64,000 nt of DNA from Symsagittifera roscoffensis (GCF_963678635.1 NC_087064.1:6610411-6674410); one strand, 5' to 3'; positions 17,801 through 27,289 are shown, counted from the stretch's first letter. Program-made: numbers and translations. The notes: generated by a model not told the origin, from the letters alone.

Positions 17801-20776
17801 CTTCCACTGGTACAACCCCAATTCGCACGCGAATCCGGTTTTCTCTCTGTCCTTCTTTCGCAGAGGAACCTGCCAGAAGGCAGAACCCAAGAACTTTGCA
17901 TCACCAAGTTTAGATAGGCTCTCGTCTATTCGCGGTATCGGGTACGCATCTTTAATCGTTACCGCGTTCAAGTAACGAAAGTCGCAACAAAATCTAAGCT
18001 GCCCCCCTTTCTTTTTCGCCATGACTACCCCGCAAGCCCACGGCGATTTCGAGGGTTCTATCATGTCGTATTCAAGCAACATTTCTATTTCCGCTCGGCA
18101 CGCTTCCGATTTATGTGGCGTCATTCGCCTTGCGCCTTCCCTATGGGGAACGGCGCCCTCTTCTAGTTCGATTTCGTGTTCGACGAAATTACAGCAACCG
18201 ATGTCCGCCTTATGTTTTGAAAATACTTCGGCGTTCCGATCTAGGAGGTCCCGCAATTTTTCGAAATCTCCCTCACCTATTTTTCCTTTCAAATGTTCTA
18301 TCTCTGGCAAAACCGGTTTGTCAGATTCTAGTTCGTATGACGAGGGGCGTTCCGGAAAATTCGAGCAGCTTGATAAGCCGTCGTCCGTTTCGGATTTCAT
18401 TGAAAACAATTTATGAATAGATTTTAATTCATTAATTCTCTTTAAGATTTTATCTTTATTTGCATGATAAGGACAGTCTTTCACATTATGTTTCTTCAAG
18501 TTTTGTGTCTCCTCATAGTCGGTCCTCATCGGCAAGGCGTAGCCAAGCTTCTTTCCACGCTGGATTGAAACCGTGGTGTCCAGTGTGTTCAACAACACAC
18601 TGACACACAGTCCGTTTCGCGTTACCGAGAAGCTCCGGCCTAAAATCACCGAACTCTGACTATTTGGATTCGGTACTAAGCAAACCTGTTTGCTATCACT
18701 TAACGAATTTAAATTTCTCATTCTAAAAATTGCTACTACAGCTTGTCCTGGTTGTAACTTTACTTTTCTATCCAAAAAAACTGGTACCTTATTTTCATCT
18801 GTTATTATCCTATTAATTGGTCTCTTAACATACTTTCGGTCCGGGTTTCTAATCCGTATTAGACCGTTGTTCAAGTCAATCATCACGTCAAAATTCCTGA
18901 CAAAATCTCTGCCCAAGATGAATTGGTCGGCGTCGTCCAGATTCTCTACCACCAGGAAGCTCATCCAAAGGTCTCGTCCTCCCATGTGAAGGACCGTTAT
19001 CGGTGTTCTTCCGGCTACGTAGATGGCTCCTCGATTTGCGGCGGCCAGTCGGAGGTTCGTAGGAATCAGATCTTCCCGTGTGAAGCCCATTCTTTCCCAA
19101 GTTTTTATCGGCATCACACTCACCACCGCTCCTGTGTCCAGAAGCCCTGTGACTCCGATTTTTGTTCCGTTGGTATCGAGCAGGTGTGCTGTCACATCTG
19201 CTTCATATCCAATGTGTACGGCGTCTTGTTCCATCATGGCGTCATGGCCTATCCTGCGGACTTTGAGTTCCTCTTCACCCAAATAGATCTGCCCTATTTG
19301 GTCATCATCTGTTGTTACATAAGTGCTGGTGTAGATACTGATCCCATCCACGTTCAGCATCACTTGATACGGCCCGTAGACTTCTAGGTAGCGTCCATGA
19401 AGTTTCTTCATGCGAGGGCCACCCGTCGTTAGTAGTGCCCTCACAGCCCTTGACTCGGTGCGTGGCTCCATCTGCCTCAGATAGTCTGCATATGTGTCCA
19501 AATGCATCAAAGTGAACTCAGACGGTTCACTCAGATTTCTGATTACCTGATGCCCTGCCACCGAGATTATCGACTGTATTTTACTTCCTTGCGGTGCCAT
19601 ACCGAACCTCTGACCAGAGATAACATTAAGTTTCATGCTCAAGCTGCTTGGTGCTTTTGCCTCTTCAACTTCCGTTGCTTCAAAGGCGTTCAGTTGCTCC
19701 TGTAATTTTTCATTCTCCAGCTCGAGTTTCACCTTTTGCTCAATCTCTTTCGTCACTAGTTCCTGTTGTACTCTATTTATAGCATCCCTCGCAGCTGCCC
19801 TATAATCGATTTTGAAGTCATCGGCCGCAGTTGCTGGTTCCGGTTCACGTGCTTCCTCTGTTACCGCTTGCATCTTCTTTGCCACCAGCTCTTGAGGTTT
19901 ATCCTTTCTGCGTGCCTCCGCTTCACTCAAAAGTCGAGCCTTGCTGGCTTTCACTCCTGACAAAGCTTCTTCATGTCTTGGATGCTTGATGTCTGCCACT
20001 GCATCCCAGAATTGCGGACAATCTGATTTAAAATGACCTTCCAAGTTACAAAAGAAACACCTCGGGCCGAATTTCGCAATTACTCCTCTCATGAAATCCT
20101 CATGATCCAACTCTGACGCATCTTCGTCCTCGAGGCTAAAGCCTATTGCTTTCATGCCTTGTTTGTAAGCTGGGCATGCTGACACATGATGGTCTGTTGA
20201 ACTGCAATTAGCACAAGAACGTCTCTTGTCCATATCATCCCTCGGTTTGTACCAATTGTTCCCTTGGTTTGCTGGTCCGTTGTTAAAATTGCCATAATTG
20301 TTCTTGTAATATCCAGATCTCGAAGGAGGTTTCAACAAAAGATACTCTTTTGATTTGAGCCTCAACTCCTCCGGTGTTGGCGCATTAGTTGATAGTGGTG
20401 TGTAATGCGTTGCTAGCATCGTACGAAGTTCATCATTTTTCACACCATCGATGAATTTTGAGGCTACGGCCAGGTTCATCCTTCGGTTTGACTCATCCGG
20501 TTGGCTGCGTCTTCTCAGCATTTCCAAATCATCGAGAAACTTGTCTATTGTTTCATCTTCTCGTTGCCTCCGTTTCTCGAAGTGCATCATCGCCTGGTGC
20601 CCCTGCACCCCTGATCCGAAACGGTTTAACAAGATTTCGAAGATTTTCTCAGCAGTGTCACGTTGATACTGTTTCTTGGCCATGACACAGTTCAGGGCTG
20701 TCCCTTCTAAGTTGCTGGTGAGCGCGCTGCATTCCTGTCTCTCCGACAAGTCCTCTTCCTCGAAATGCAGCTTCAT
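14846..20776 (-). CDS. Gag-Pol: capsid, zinc knuckles, protease, RT, RNase H, integrase
   Basis: 1,976 residues in one frame. In order: a retrotransposon capsid-like region (~1-150); two CCHC knuckles (~188-201 and 240-253); an aspartic protease with DTGA (547-550) and a later ILGRD motif; RT (~880-1,060) with YVDD at 1,027-1,030; RNase H with D1157, E1192, D1217, H1256, D1260; an unusually long linker of ~500 residues; and integrase (~1,790-1,976) with an HHCC zinc site and the DDE residues in QID, QSDNG and LVERQ contexts. Relative to copy 2 the RT lacks five residues (15 nt) near 17,890, including the motif A catalytic Asp, so this RT should be inactive. The first ATG shown is internal to an originally longer Gag; upstream sequence is in frame until a 14-nt deletion near 20,917. 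Confidence 0.93.
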   Translation of the reverse strand: MKLHFEEEDLSERQECSALTSNLEGTALNCVMAKKQYQRDTAEKIFEILLNRFGSGVQGHQAMMHFEKRRQREDETIDKFLDDLEMLRRRSQPDESNRRMNLAVASKFIDGVKNDELRTMLATHYTPLSTNAPTPEELRLKSKEYLLLKPPSRSGYYKNNYGNFNNGPANQGNNWYKPRDDMDKRRSCANCSSTDHHVSACPAYKQGMKAIGFSLEDEDASELDHEDFMRGVIAKFGPRCFFCNLEGHFKSDCPQFWDAVADIKHPRHEEALSGVKASKARLLSEAEARRKDKPQELVAKKMQAVTEEAREPEPATAADDFKIDYRAAARDAINRVQQELVTKEIEQKVKLELENEKLQEQLNAFEATEVEEAKAPSSLSMKLNVISGQRFGMAPQGSKIQSIISVAGHQVIRNLSEPSEFTLMHLDTYADYLRQMEPRTESRAVRALLTTGGPRMKKLHGRYLEVYGPYQVMLNVDGISIYTSTYVTTDDDQIGQIYLGEEELKVRRIGHDAMMEQDAVHIGYEADVTAHLLDTNGTKIGVTGLLDTGAVVSVMPIKTWERMGFTREDLIPTNLRLAAANRGAIYVAGRTPITVLHMGGRDLWMSFLVVENLDDADQFILGRDFVRNFDVMIDLNNGLIRIRNPDRKYVKRPINRIITDENKVPVFLDRKVKLQPGQAVVAIFRMRNLNSLSDSKQVCLVPNPNSQSSVILGRSFSVTRNGLCVSVLLNTLDTTVSIQRGKKLGYALPMRTDYEETQNLKKHNVKDCPYHANKDKILKRINELKSIHKLFSMKSETDDGLSSCSNFPERPSSYELESDKPVLPEIEHLKGKIGEGDFEKLRDLLDRNAEVFSKHKADIGCCNFVEHEIELEEGAVPHREGARRMTPHKSEACRAEIEMLLEYDMIEPSKSPWACGVVMAKKKGGQLRFCCDFRYLNAVTIKDAYPIPRIDESLSKLGDAKFLGSAFWQVPLRKKDREKTGFACELGLYQWKRMPFGLCNATATFQRLMAQALTGVTKKYGNLLMCYVDDVVIATPTLEDHIDRLDEVFGCMKRAGLKCKPSKCEILRDSIKYLGRMVDRHGVRPDPEAVEAVMTWKAPRTDTQLMSFLGFANYYREFIKGYADKVYPMQKLMRNKGKKFEWNDEAQVAFENIKRELCEAPVLGMPTEKGMYVLDTDASVVAISGILHQEQEWNGRTVLRPIAYGSKVLSDTEMKYGAPKAEMFAVVTFVEKYRAYLGSAPFKLRVDNRALSWLKTYSMDQSYIGRWIVRLDGYHMIIEHRMRDKHQNADSLSKKTEFYERLEQKQANQAEVKEGFSFLDKETYEALPLTRWLDKSGHPIPGHPELPVEKAAEIKILSREDPVPLDLLLRSNLVQQELSRMNINSLSLLDKTVQVTPQVMRMLGGLLEREVTRDNPEWTAAVTSLTVSEKVKIMPSRQQHEENERDCRTIIQQLVSSIPQEILTSTSYGQKGQESGKQKKTVTFVDRDKEGEVVKQNLLQDYLSGEKDKEKNQRSQDQHPGQVNLSGESEIDEKIPDEKQDLENKVLSGEFRWMRRKYRHDLGERAVSSTTPLTGDDSRNSGMDTYSDRNSTSGSELSELAIHTLLVETRARDLDREVYQDPDSDRYLIPSERVFDNAADDLETIAVSKRSMSLLPQKEAVRTDLQPFQQETQPLAKIWCVKMEEDTHQPNELNSQMRVMKTYLKARYRLSDLLRAQRNDRMTSNLKRWIENGAPDKGDLEEDSYRILRQYFMQKEGRLYLNKDGIVACRRREEDKVLYKYNAIVLPQLYQTELLFRSHDQMGHQGIDKVYQRILKRFEWPGMKKACEKWVTACLSCQQVKDPRKLRFPLQSIESSEFNEVVQIDHQKICMTDSGYNQVLVMIDHFTKYAEAVPCITASAEETCDHLINTWIARHGCPMTFQSDNGTAFVGELTKELMRRSQVAQAHSTTYHPQTNGLVERQNRTLVSMLRVYCSR

Positions 20777-20864
20777 TACCTCTATCCAGGTATCAATACA
20801 GCCATCAGATTCGTCTTTGTAGCATCTTGGTTTCTTAAAGACTCTTCTGGACTTCTCACTGCGT

Positions 20865-22601
20865 TCATTGCTTCTTGATAACCTCGTCAGGAATGTCTCT
20901 AAAGACCTGTTCAGGGGTCATTGCCGTAGCATCCCTTGAGTGTCCCGCTTGAGTGTCCTCACACCTTGTCGAAGGCTCTGTGTGCGGTGCTTCCATGCAA
21001 TCCGAATCACCATGAGCGTTTCCCGCTTGGCCCATATGACTCCTCCTCGGGCTTCTATGCCCCATGTTGCCAGAATCGCTTCTCCCAGTCGCATGTGTGC
21101 TTTGCGTTGGTCGTTCGTTCGAGGTTTGTCTGTTCCCCGTTGAACTTGCTCTACTGTTCGGGCCCCATGCTGTATTACCCCTTGTGGCATAGCCTGATGA
21201 ACTGCACCTGCCTCTAGTGGATCCATACGTCTTCCTCCTTTGATGTTCATTGAAGTTCACCCTCGGTTCCCTGCTGGGACCTCCCGAGTTCGGCTCTCCT
21301 TGTTTTGGTCCACTCTTGCTGCTTAGTAGCCCGTCCAACCTATCCATGATAGCCTGAGTTCGCCTCTCCATCATCGCGTCAATCTTTGTGTCAAGAGACC
21401 CAAGAGACTGCTCTTGCTGAATTCTTAACTTCTCCATGTCGGCTCTTAAGCGTAACTCCCTCTGTTCCGCCTCTCTTGTCATTCGCGACAAGTTCCTCGT
21501 CATATGTTCGTCCGTTCTTTCTTTCAAGCGTTTTTCGCTTCTGCCAACTTCTTGTCTGTTGCGGTTTATTTCTTCCCGCAGACTTTCTCTTTCAATGTGA
21601 ACTGCTCTTTCTAGTTCACTCATCCTTATCGACATCTGTTCATTTTGTTCTCCTAAACTGCCCACTATGTTGTTTAAGGCTTCCTCTAGTGCTGCCCCGT
21701 TATCCATGAGTGGCGTCACTAGTGGTGGTGTAACCCTGTCGGTCCCAGGTAACTTCGTGCTTGTCGAGATCCGGGCCTTGACTCTCTGCTTCAACGTCTT
21801 TTCATTATTTAATTCAGGATCCATTAACGCGTTGCCAAGCCCTCTGGTTCTACTCTCTCCAGGTTGTGGCTCCGAACTTGTCCTAATCGCGAAGTCCTTT
21901 GACTGGCCCGGTGTGTTTGCCTCTTTGCTTATCGTTGTCACTACACCAAATTTGTCCATGGTTCCAGTCTCTCTTCCGACGTGTGCCTCACTCTCCTGGA
22001 TCGAACTATTGAGGCTGACTTGAGATCCAAAGTCCCCTTGCTCCTCTTCATCCTCTTCCTCCTGGGACTCACCATCGTTTCCTGCTCCTCCTCCCATGCT
22101 GAATGGAAAGATGTTTCCGAAGGTGTTCTTCATTCTTTCTGAGAACGATGATGAGGTTGTTTGTTTCCCAGTTCCGCTTGCCATCATAGTGTTGTCTGTC
22201 GGAGATCTTCTAGTTGCCGTTACTTCAGTTGAGATGTCGGACAGTTCCGACATCTCTTCTCGATCCAATGTCCCGGTGGAAGTGGCAAAATCATGGCCTT
22301 GTTCTACCGGGGTTGATTCACTCGCCAGCCTTCTGCCACTTCCTTCCAATCCATTTACTCCCTGGTTGTCGTTCATGGTATGGTCCGTATTGACCTCCAC
22401 TTCTAATAGTTCTCTTCGCTCTTCTGAGGTCTTCTGACTTCTCGTTTCAACCATTCTGCCTGAAACCGTCCCCCTTTTGTCAGACCGGGATCGCTTGATC
22501 CAATCCACAAAAGGATCGGTCATCGTTTTTCTTTGCTTTTCAGGTACGAATTTCCTAGAGCTATTACCTCGTTTTGGTATCCTTGACTTGTCTAAACTCA
22601 T
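20865..22601 (-). CDS. Gag N-terminal region with coiled coil
   Basis: 578 residues from a genuine ATG at 22,601, also present in copy 2 at 49,833. It is Ser/Thr- and charge-rich, with an acidic run at ~179-190 and a long predicted coiled coil at ~303-425, then a Gly/Arg/Ser-rich tail. In copy 2 this sequence leads directly into the capsid frame. In copy 1 a 14-nt deletion near 20,917 shifts the frame and causes the stop at 20,865. The region therefore represents the N-terminus of a ~3,200-residue Gag-Pol, probably for oligomerisation. No cellular homologue is recognised. Confidence 0.85.
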   Translation of the reverse strand: MSLDKSRIPKRGNSSRKFVPEKQRKTMTDPFVDWIKRSRSDKRGTVSGRMVETRSQKTSEERRELLEVEVNTDHTMNDNQGVNGLEGSGRRLASESTPVEQGHDFATSTGTLDREEMSELSDISTEVTATRRSPTDNTMMASGTGKQTTSSSFSERMKNTFGNIFPFSMGGGAGNDGESQEEEDEEEQGDFGSQVSLNSSIQESEAHVGRETGTMDKFGVVTTISKEANTPGQSKDFAIRTSSEPQPGESRTRGLGNALMDPELNNEKTLKQRVKARISTSTKLPGTDRVTPPLVTPLMDNGAALEEALNNIVGSLGEQNEQMSIRMSELERAVHIERESLREEINRNRQEVGRSEKRLKERTDEHMTRNLSRMTREAEQRELRLRADMEKLRIQQEQSLGSLDTKIDAMMERRTQAIMDRLDGLLSSKSGPKQGEPNSGGPSREPRVNFNEHQRRKTYGSTRGRCSSSGYATRGNTAWGPNSRASSTGNRQTSNERPTQSTHATGRSDSGNMGHRSPRRSHMGQAGNAHGDSDCMEAPHTEPSTRCEDTQAGHSRDATAMTPEQVFRDIPDEVIKKQ

Positions 22602-23381
22602 TCTTTATTTGTCACTTTCCTATGCCTACTCTTGACTCAATTGCTAGAGACCTTATAGTTTTATTAACAATAATAATGACACAACACAATAAATTTCACC
22701 AGATTCTATTAAATAGTGACCACGAATCCCTGTATGTTGTCAGAGTACAGTTTGTATAAAATTTATTCACACTAGCCGATTATCGGTCCAAAGATCTGGA
22801 AACTAGCACAATATGATGTTATCAGTCAATTTAAAAGATAGTGTACTCACTACCCAATCAAGCACAGTTTAGGTTGATTTAAAATCAAAAACAAAAAATA
22901 TATATTGACACAATATGAATGTATATATAAAAAAAGGTATGTGTCTTGTACTCTTAGTCGGTCGCAGTACAATAGTCGAACCTGTCTTTTAAAGAAAAAG
23001 CTTTCCCTGCTTGGTGCTGCACCAAACAGACAAAACTTTGAAGGCAGTTATTTGCTCAAGTGGGCGTCTATTGCACCCACCGAGTATTGTGTTACCTATC
23101 TGCCTTCGGACTGCCCGAGCTAGACCTACTAAAATCCTCAGGGCAGTCACTTTTCCCAAAAACGTATTATGTTTCAATCCACACCAATGAGTCACGCTCT
23201 TTTTAATTTAGACTTAGTGTCGCAAATATCCGAGTTCGGACCTGTTTTGTATTAGTCTGGTTCTTTTTGAAAGGCAAGTTACCAGTGCAGTCACTGATAC
23301 CTAGCCTGTGTATTAATAACCTAATACCTCTCGCTTTTTAGTCTTTCTTTCGTTTACCTAAGTCCTTAATAAAATAATACC

Positions 23382-25050
23382 CCTCCGGATTGGCACAAAT
23401 AGGACCCTTCCGGACTGTCAGAATATAGACCCCTCCGGATTGGGACCCCTCCGAGTTAGTTAATAGTAGACCCCTCCGGATTTGGACCCCTCCGAATTAG
23501 CAACTATAAGACCCCTCCGGATTCGGACCCCTCCGGTTTTGTGGAAAGTAGACCCCTCCGGATTCGGACCCCTCTGACTTTGAAAAATTTCGACCCCTCC
23601 GGATTGGGAGCCCTTAGCTCTGTCAAAGTAGCTTTTCGTAGTTTTCTTAATTTCAGCTTATACCCCTCCGGATACGTTCTGCGTTGCTTTTATGCTGTTT
23701 GAATTAACTGGGAAGGGTATAGGGTCCTTTCCTAGACCCCTCCGGATTGAAGTTAAGGCACTTATTTGACAATTCACACTAACGGTGAAGGGTCTTATCA
23801 CTCTCCTAATTTCGACTCTATTATGGTTGTCTTGTGCCTTCAGCCCTCCCTTTTTGTCTAGAACTGTCCTAAGTTACTTAGTTCAATCGCTATCAACTTT
23901 TGGTAGGGGTATAAGGGTTTTTCAGAAAAATTTATAAAACGTGAAGGGTGTACCCCTCCGGATTTGTGTAATTTGCTAAAACAATCTCAAAAAATTTTCT
24001 CGCTCGCTTTTTCGAGTAATTCTCTTTCCTACTAGTAAGTTCAGCTAATTTCTGATCTAATGGTACTAAGATTGACTCAATATGCTCTGTAGTTCCAAAG
24101 TTATTAACCAAAACGTCTTTTTTCCAAACTCAAAAATTTTCTCTCTTATAGGTTCCGCCTAACTTTTTCCGCAAATCTGGTCCTTTCGACCTAAAAATTA
24201 TTGATCTGAGCTCAGAAGGCCTATACTCTTCTAGTTCAATGCAAAAAACCCGATCTAAAACGCTTTTGTAGAAAAAATTTGCGAAAAACTATGCTACCTG
24301 GACCCCTCCGGATTGATGAATCCACCAAATCAAACACGTTATGTTCGATTTCTCTGCAACCCGGAAGGCTTTCGGGTAGCGGGTTTTAAAACTCGTAGAT
24401 TCACTCGTGGACGTTGTCCGAACAACTATTTTTACTGTCCTAACTCAAAGATTTCAAAAAATTTTCTGATTTTATAGTGCTTCTTACTATCAAAAAATGG
24501 GAAAATTTGGTTTTTGGTACGAAACTAGTTCCAACCACTTCCGAACTAAAGTTAACCGGTTCTACTTATTACAGTAGTGCAGTTACGATGTAACACACTA
24601 ACTTAGCGCTTTTTTCCGTTTCAAAAAATATCGATATCTCAAAAATCGCGACTTGTGGGGGGATCAAAATATCGCTATTTTGACCCTAAAAACCGGTCTG
24701 TTTTCGTTGTTTTTCACTGAAAAACGATATAAGACTATTAATATAGGCTATATAAGTAATAATATTAGTAATACTATACCCCTCCGGGTTTGTTTATTAT
24801 CCGAATTAAGGTGCTTAACTCGGATATTCGCAGTTCGGTGAAGGGTCACTACAGTGCAGCACTGTCGACCCCCCACAGATTACTATCTTACTTTTTGTAC
24901 CAAAAGGGATACAAAACTTGTTAACGATACCCAACAGTCGATTGTTGTTGTCGTTGAGCCCCTTCTTGTTGCTCCTTGTACTGCTTGCCGGATCGGTCTT
25001 CACCCAGGACCCTTCCGAATTGAGCGCAAATCAGCTGACCCTTCCGGATT
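23382..25050 (-). repeat. Dispersed CCGGAGGGG-type motif array in the leader
   Basis: The plus-strand motif 'gacccctccggatt' (sense 'aatccggaggggtc') or a one- to two-base variant appears at about 23,383, 23,404, 23,429, 23,444, 23,470, 23,485, 23,510, 23,526, 23,551, 23,566, 23,592, 23,662, 23,736, 23,952, 24,301, 24,780, 25,011 and 25,038. All are in one orientation, most densely at 23,380-23,600 with 15-40 nt spacing. The intervening sequence is not repeated, so this is a set of sites rather than a simple tandem repeat. Confidence 0.85.
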
Positions 25051-25579
25051 GAGCGCAATTTATCATTAACGTGCTTAAATGCTCAAATAACCCTACAGTA
25101 CAAGCCTCACAAACGGGCCACAAAATTGATCGTAACGATCCTGACTGATATAAATGCCTGTAACAACAATATATCTATCAACAACAAACGGGGGGTTGAA
25201 TCACATCTTGTCTGGGGGGATGATTTCTACTGATTTTTTTACTTTTTTACTGTTTTTGGTTTTTTCGGTTATTTTTTATGTTTTTTGTTTTTCTTGGGTA
25301 CTATACTACTTTTTGTTTGGTTTTGCTTATATCTTTAAGTGTTTTTGGTCACAAACCACTCAGGGGATGAGGGGTTCATGATTCCCCCCACCCTTCCTGG
25401 TTCGTGAATTTTCGGTCTTAACTAGGTTAAAAAACTATTCACGGTAATCCGGAAGGCTTCCGCGTTCCGAACTACCCTTCCGCCCCGGCAGTTTAGGCCT
25501 ATTAAGGGCGTTAATGTGAGCATCCGCTCGGCGCGGAGTGCTCGTTAACGGTTCCGCCGGTCATGATGTTATGAAAGAA

Positions 25580-25597
25580 TAACACCCAGGAGCGCCA
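25580..25597 (-). promoter_or_regulatory. Possible tRNA primer-binding site, copy 1
   Basis: In the sense direction 'TGGCGCTCCTGGGTG' begins about 13 nt after the LTR end and starts with TGG, as expected for pairing with a tRNA CCA end. It is identical in copy 2. I could not match it to a specific tRNA, and the offset from the LTR is larger than usual. Confidence 0.3.
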
Positions 25598-25887
25598 TAA
25601 AAACATATAGTAACATTCGCCCGGAAGATACATATCAACGGATAACAAAACTAAGTCTTAAGACGACTGGCTAGCGTCTAAACAGAGCTTTGCATGTTTT
25701 TCACCGTCTCTACCAAGCCAGTACTTTTCGGTGGTCTTTTCTAACATCGGGTCGACAAAAACGTTACTGTTCTCCGGCTTCGACCAGAACGCTCAAATTA
25801 ACTGAATTACATGCAAAAATAGTGAGCTCATGGCTGGGTCTCAGTATCCCCAGACCACGAGGTCACTCCTAAAAACAGGGCTACTAC

Positions 25888-25902
25888 TCATTATATTACT
25901 AT
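25888..25902 (-). promoter_or_regulatory. TATA-like element in LTR
   Basis: The sense strand reads 'taatataatgagtag' here and 'taatataataagtag' in copy 2 (46,580-46,594). It is AT-rich within a less AT-rich LTR, in a plausible core-promoter position upstream of a conserved 'ccctgtttttagg' block. Transcription start is unknown. Confidence 0.3.
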
Positions 25903-26166
25903 TGTTTTTGTTCAGTAGATAAAAATCATCATCTCCATCGAAGATGGATCAACCCTTCCCCCCCCCCCAACTCTTAGCACCTCATCCTTGTCAAAACTAA
26001 TCCAAATATCAACTAAATTCAAGTCAGGACATGACAGGATGCTAAAAGTTCACACGAGTCAATAAAAGTTTTCCGTCCCGAGACCCTTCCGAATTCTTGA
26101 ATCCGGTGAAACAAGCTCCTTAAGTTCGATTTCACGATAACACGGAAGGCTGGTTTCCACCCTTCA

Positions 26167-26216
26167 CCGTTGTTCGCAACGGCCTTGCAACTATTGTAGC
26201 AGCACAATAGTTGCAA
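26167..26216. other. Paired hairpins in LTR
   Basis: Two adjacent perfect inverted repeats: 'ccgttg' / 'caacgg' with a 4-nt loop (26,167-26,182), and 13-bp arms 'ttgcaactattgt' / 'acaatagttgcaa' with a 6-nt loop (26,185-26,216). The 13-bp arms are conserved in all three full LTRs and decayed in the solo LTR. Confidence 0.75.
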
Positions 26217-26618
26217 CTCGGAACGTTCTCTGTAATTCGTTGTCGTTTTCTTCAATTTCGACTTCTTCAATTTCGATCAAGTTGTTCTCGTCAGCGCAAC
26301 TAATGCTGTTGTTGTGTTTCCTCTCTCGTTTTTTGTTAAAATGGCCGTTTCAGCATTTCTCAGAAATGTGACGTCATCATTCGAATTTTTGAAATTTTAA
26401 AATACTAGAATATTCCAGCCTTCACCGTTTGGCTAAACGTTCCAATAACGCCCTTAGTTCATAAAAACCACCAATCCGGAAGGCTTACTGCTAAAATTCC
26501 GAATTCTGCAGAGATTGCATTTTTCACATTCTGGTCGAATGTCACAGAAGTAGCCTCGTCATAACAGAGATTTAAAAAGTTAATGAGTACCAGTTGTTCC
26601 AGCAGCTAGTTTGGTTTA

Positions 26619-26701
26619 GGGGGATATCACTCCTCTCCGTATGTCATCCACGGTAATGGACAAGGTATCGCAGTTTGAACTTGAAAGGAACGCCTGTCAA
26701 A
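26619..26701 (-). repeat. Fragment of LINE-B 5' UTR
   Basis: Nearly identical to 41,117-41,200, the segment just upstream of LINE-B ORF1. Shared text includes 'gatatcactcctctccgt' and 'ggaacgcctgtcaa'. It is truncated on the left. The ~70 bases between the LTR and this fragment hold nothing recognised. Confidence 0.75.
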
Positions 26702-27222
26702 TGGTTCAGATTATTGCTTTTCTTCTAGTTTCATCATCGTGTCATTGTTGTCATCTATTCCGCAATCGGATGTCAAAAGGCGCACAAAGCATATAATGCC
26801 GCCTTCGTCGATCTTCGAGCATACTGCTCTAGCTAGTTTCTCGCTTGCGGACGTTTTGTGTGGTTTCTTCCGTTTCCTAGCTGTTTGGATGGTGATTTCG
26901 CGCTATTTGGAGAATATTTCTAACTGGCTGTTCATTAGTTGAGCCAATGACTTCCTACTGCCACTCACACCTCTGTCATGTTGACCGAGACAACGACTTG
27001 GGAGCGTGAACAATCTGATCTGTAAATCATCATTACTTGGATTGTTATCGATATCGTTGAGTATTTTGCTGTGAATATCGGAATTGTCTTCGGCTTAACT
27101 TCGGGATGGATGCACTTGAGGATATGGGGCTCATTGGAAAACGGCTTCTCTAACATCTCTTGTGCACCAGACAAATGAGATCCTATATCTGCATCAACTT
27201 CGGATAGTCGGAGGTCCGCCAT
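26702..27222 (-). pseudogene. Unassigned coding segment X, copy 1
   Basis: A minus-strand segment with an ATG at 27,222 and ~85 open codons, then continuing coding similarity in another frame to ~26,702. It matches 45,473-45,953 base for base over most of its length, in the same orientation. Both copies end at the same 'gaaccattt' boundary. I recognise no family. It may be LINE ORF1-like or a captured exon. This copy is uninterrupted where copy X2 is split by the giant element, so it preserves the pre-insertion sequence. Confidence 0.5.
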
Positions 27223-27289
27223 CGCTTATGTGAGGGTTGTCGCAGACTCTTCTCAATCATCCCGATTTGCCCACAGGTATTTTTCTCAT

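Larger units (their letters stand above)
22602..25610 (-). other. ~3 kb leader of giant element copy 1
   Basis: A non-coding leader between the 5' LTR and the Gag ATG, conserved in copy 2. It carries the CCGGAGGGG motif array (separate entry), several A/T-rich stretches and short ORFs without domains. The length suggests splicing, an internal entry site or a packaging function. I see no gene in it. Confidence 0.75.
1912..26546 (-). mobile_element. Giant Ty3/gypsy-like LTR retroelement, copy 1 (complete, ~24.6 kb)
   Basis: Bounded by near-identical direct LTRs (1,912-2,850 and 25,611-26,546) that start TGTGACATTC and end GAATGTTAC(A) in the sense direction. In sense order (right to left) it holds a 5' LTR, ~3 kb leader, Gag-Pol frame (22,601-13,028), spacer, giant ORF2 (12,636-3,669), 3' UTR and 3' LTR. 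The domain order protease, RT, RNase H, integrase places it with Ty3/gypsy. By eye the two LTRs differ by about half a dozen substitutions plus homopolymer changes, so the insertion looks fairly young. The flanks share 'acagaa' (1,906-1,911 and 26,544-26,549, the first three bases of the latter being the LTR end), so the target duplication may be only '(a)gaa'. The size is well above the usual 5-12 kb of this group. Several frame lesions make it non-autonomous. Confidence 0.93.
25611..26546 (-). repeat. 5' LTR of giant element copy 1
   Basis: A 936-bp LTR almost identical to 1,912-2,850. The sense end lacks the final CA seen in copy 2 because of a small change near 25,610. Includes a possible TATA-like stretch and two hairpins. 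The sequence to its right (from 26,547) begins 'gaagtag'. Confidence 0.92.

Noticed and set aside
23380-23600. CRISPR-like array (short repeats with spacers)
   Set aside because: Motifs are ~14 nt with irregular spacing inside a eukaryotic retroelement leader; no cas genes.
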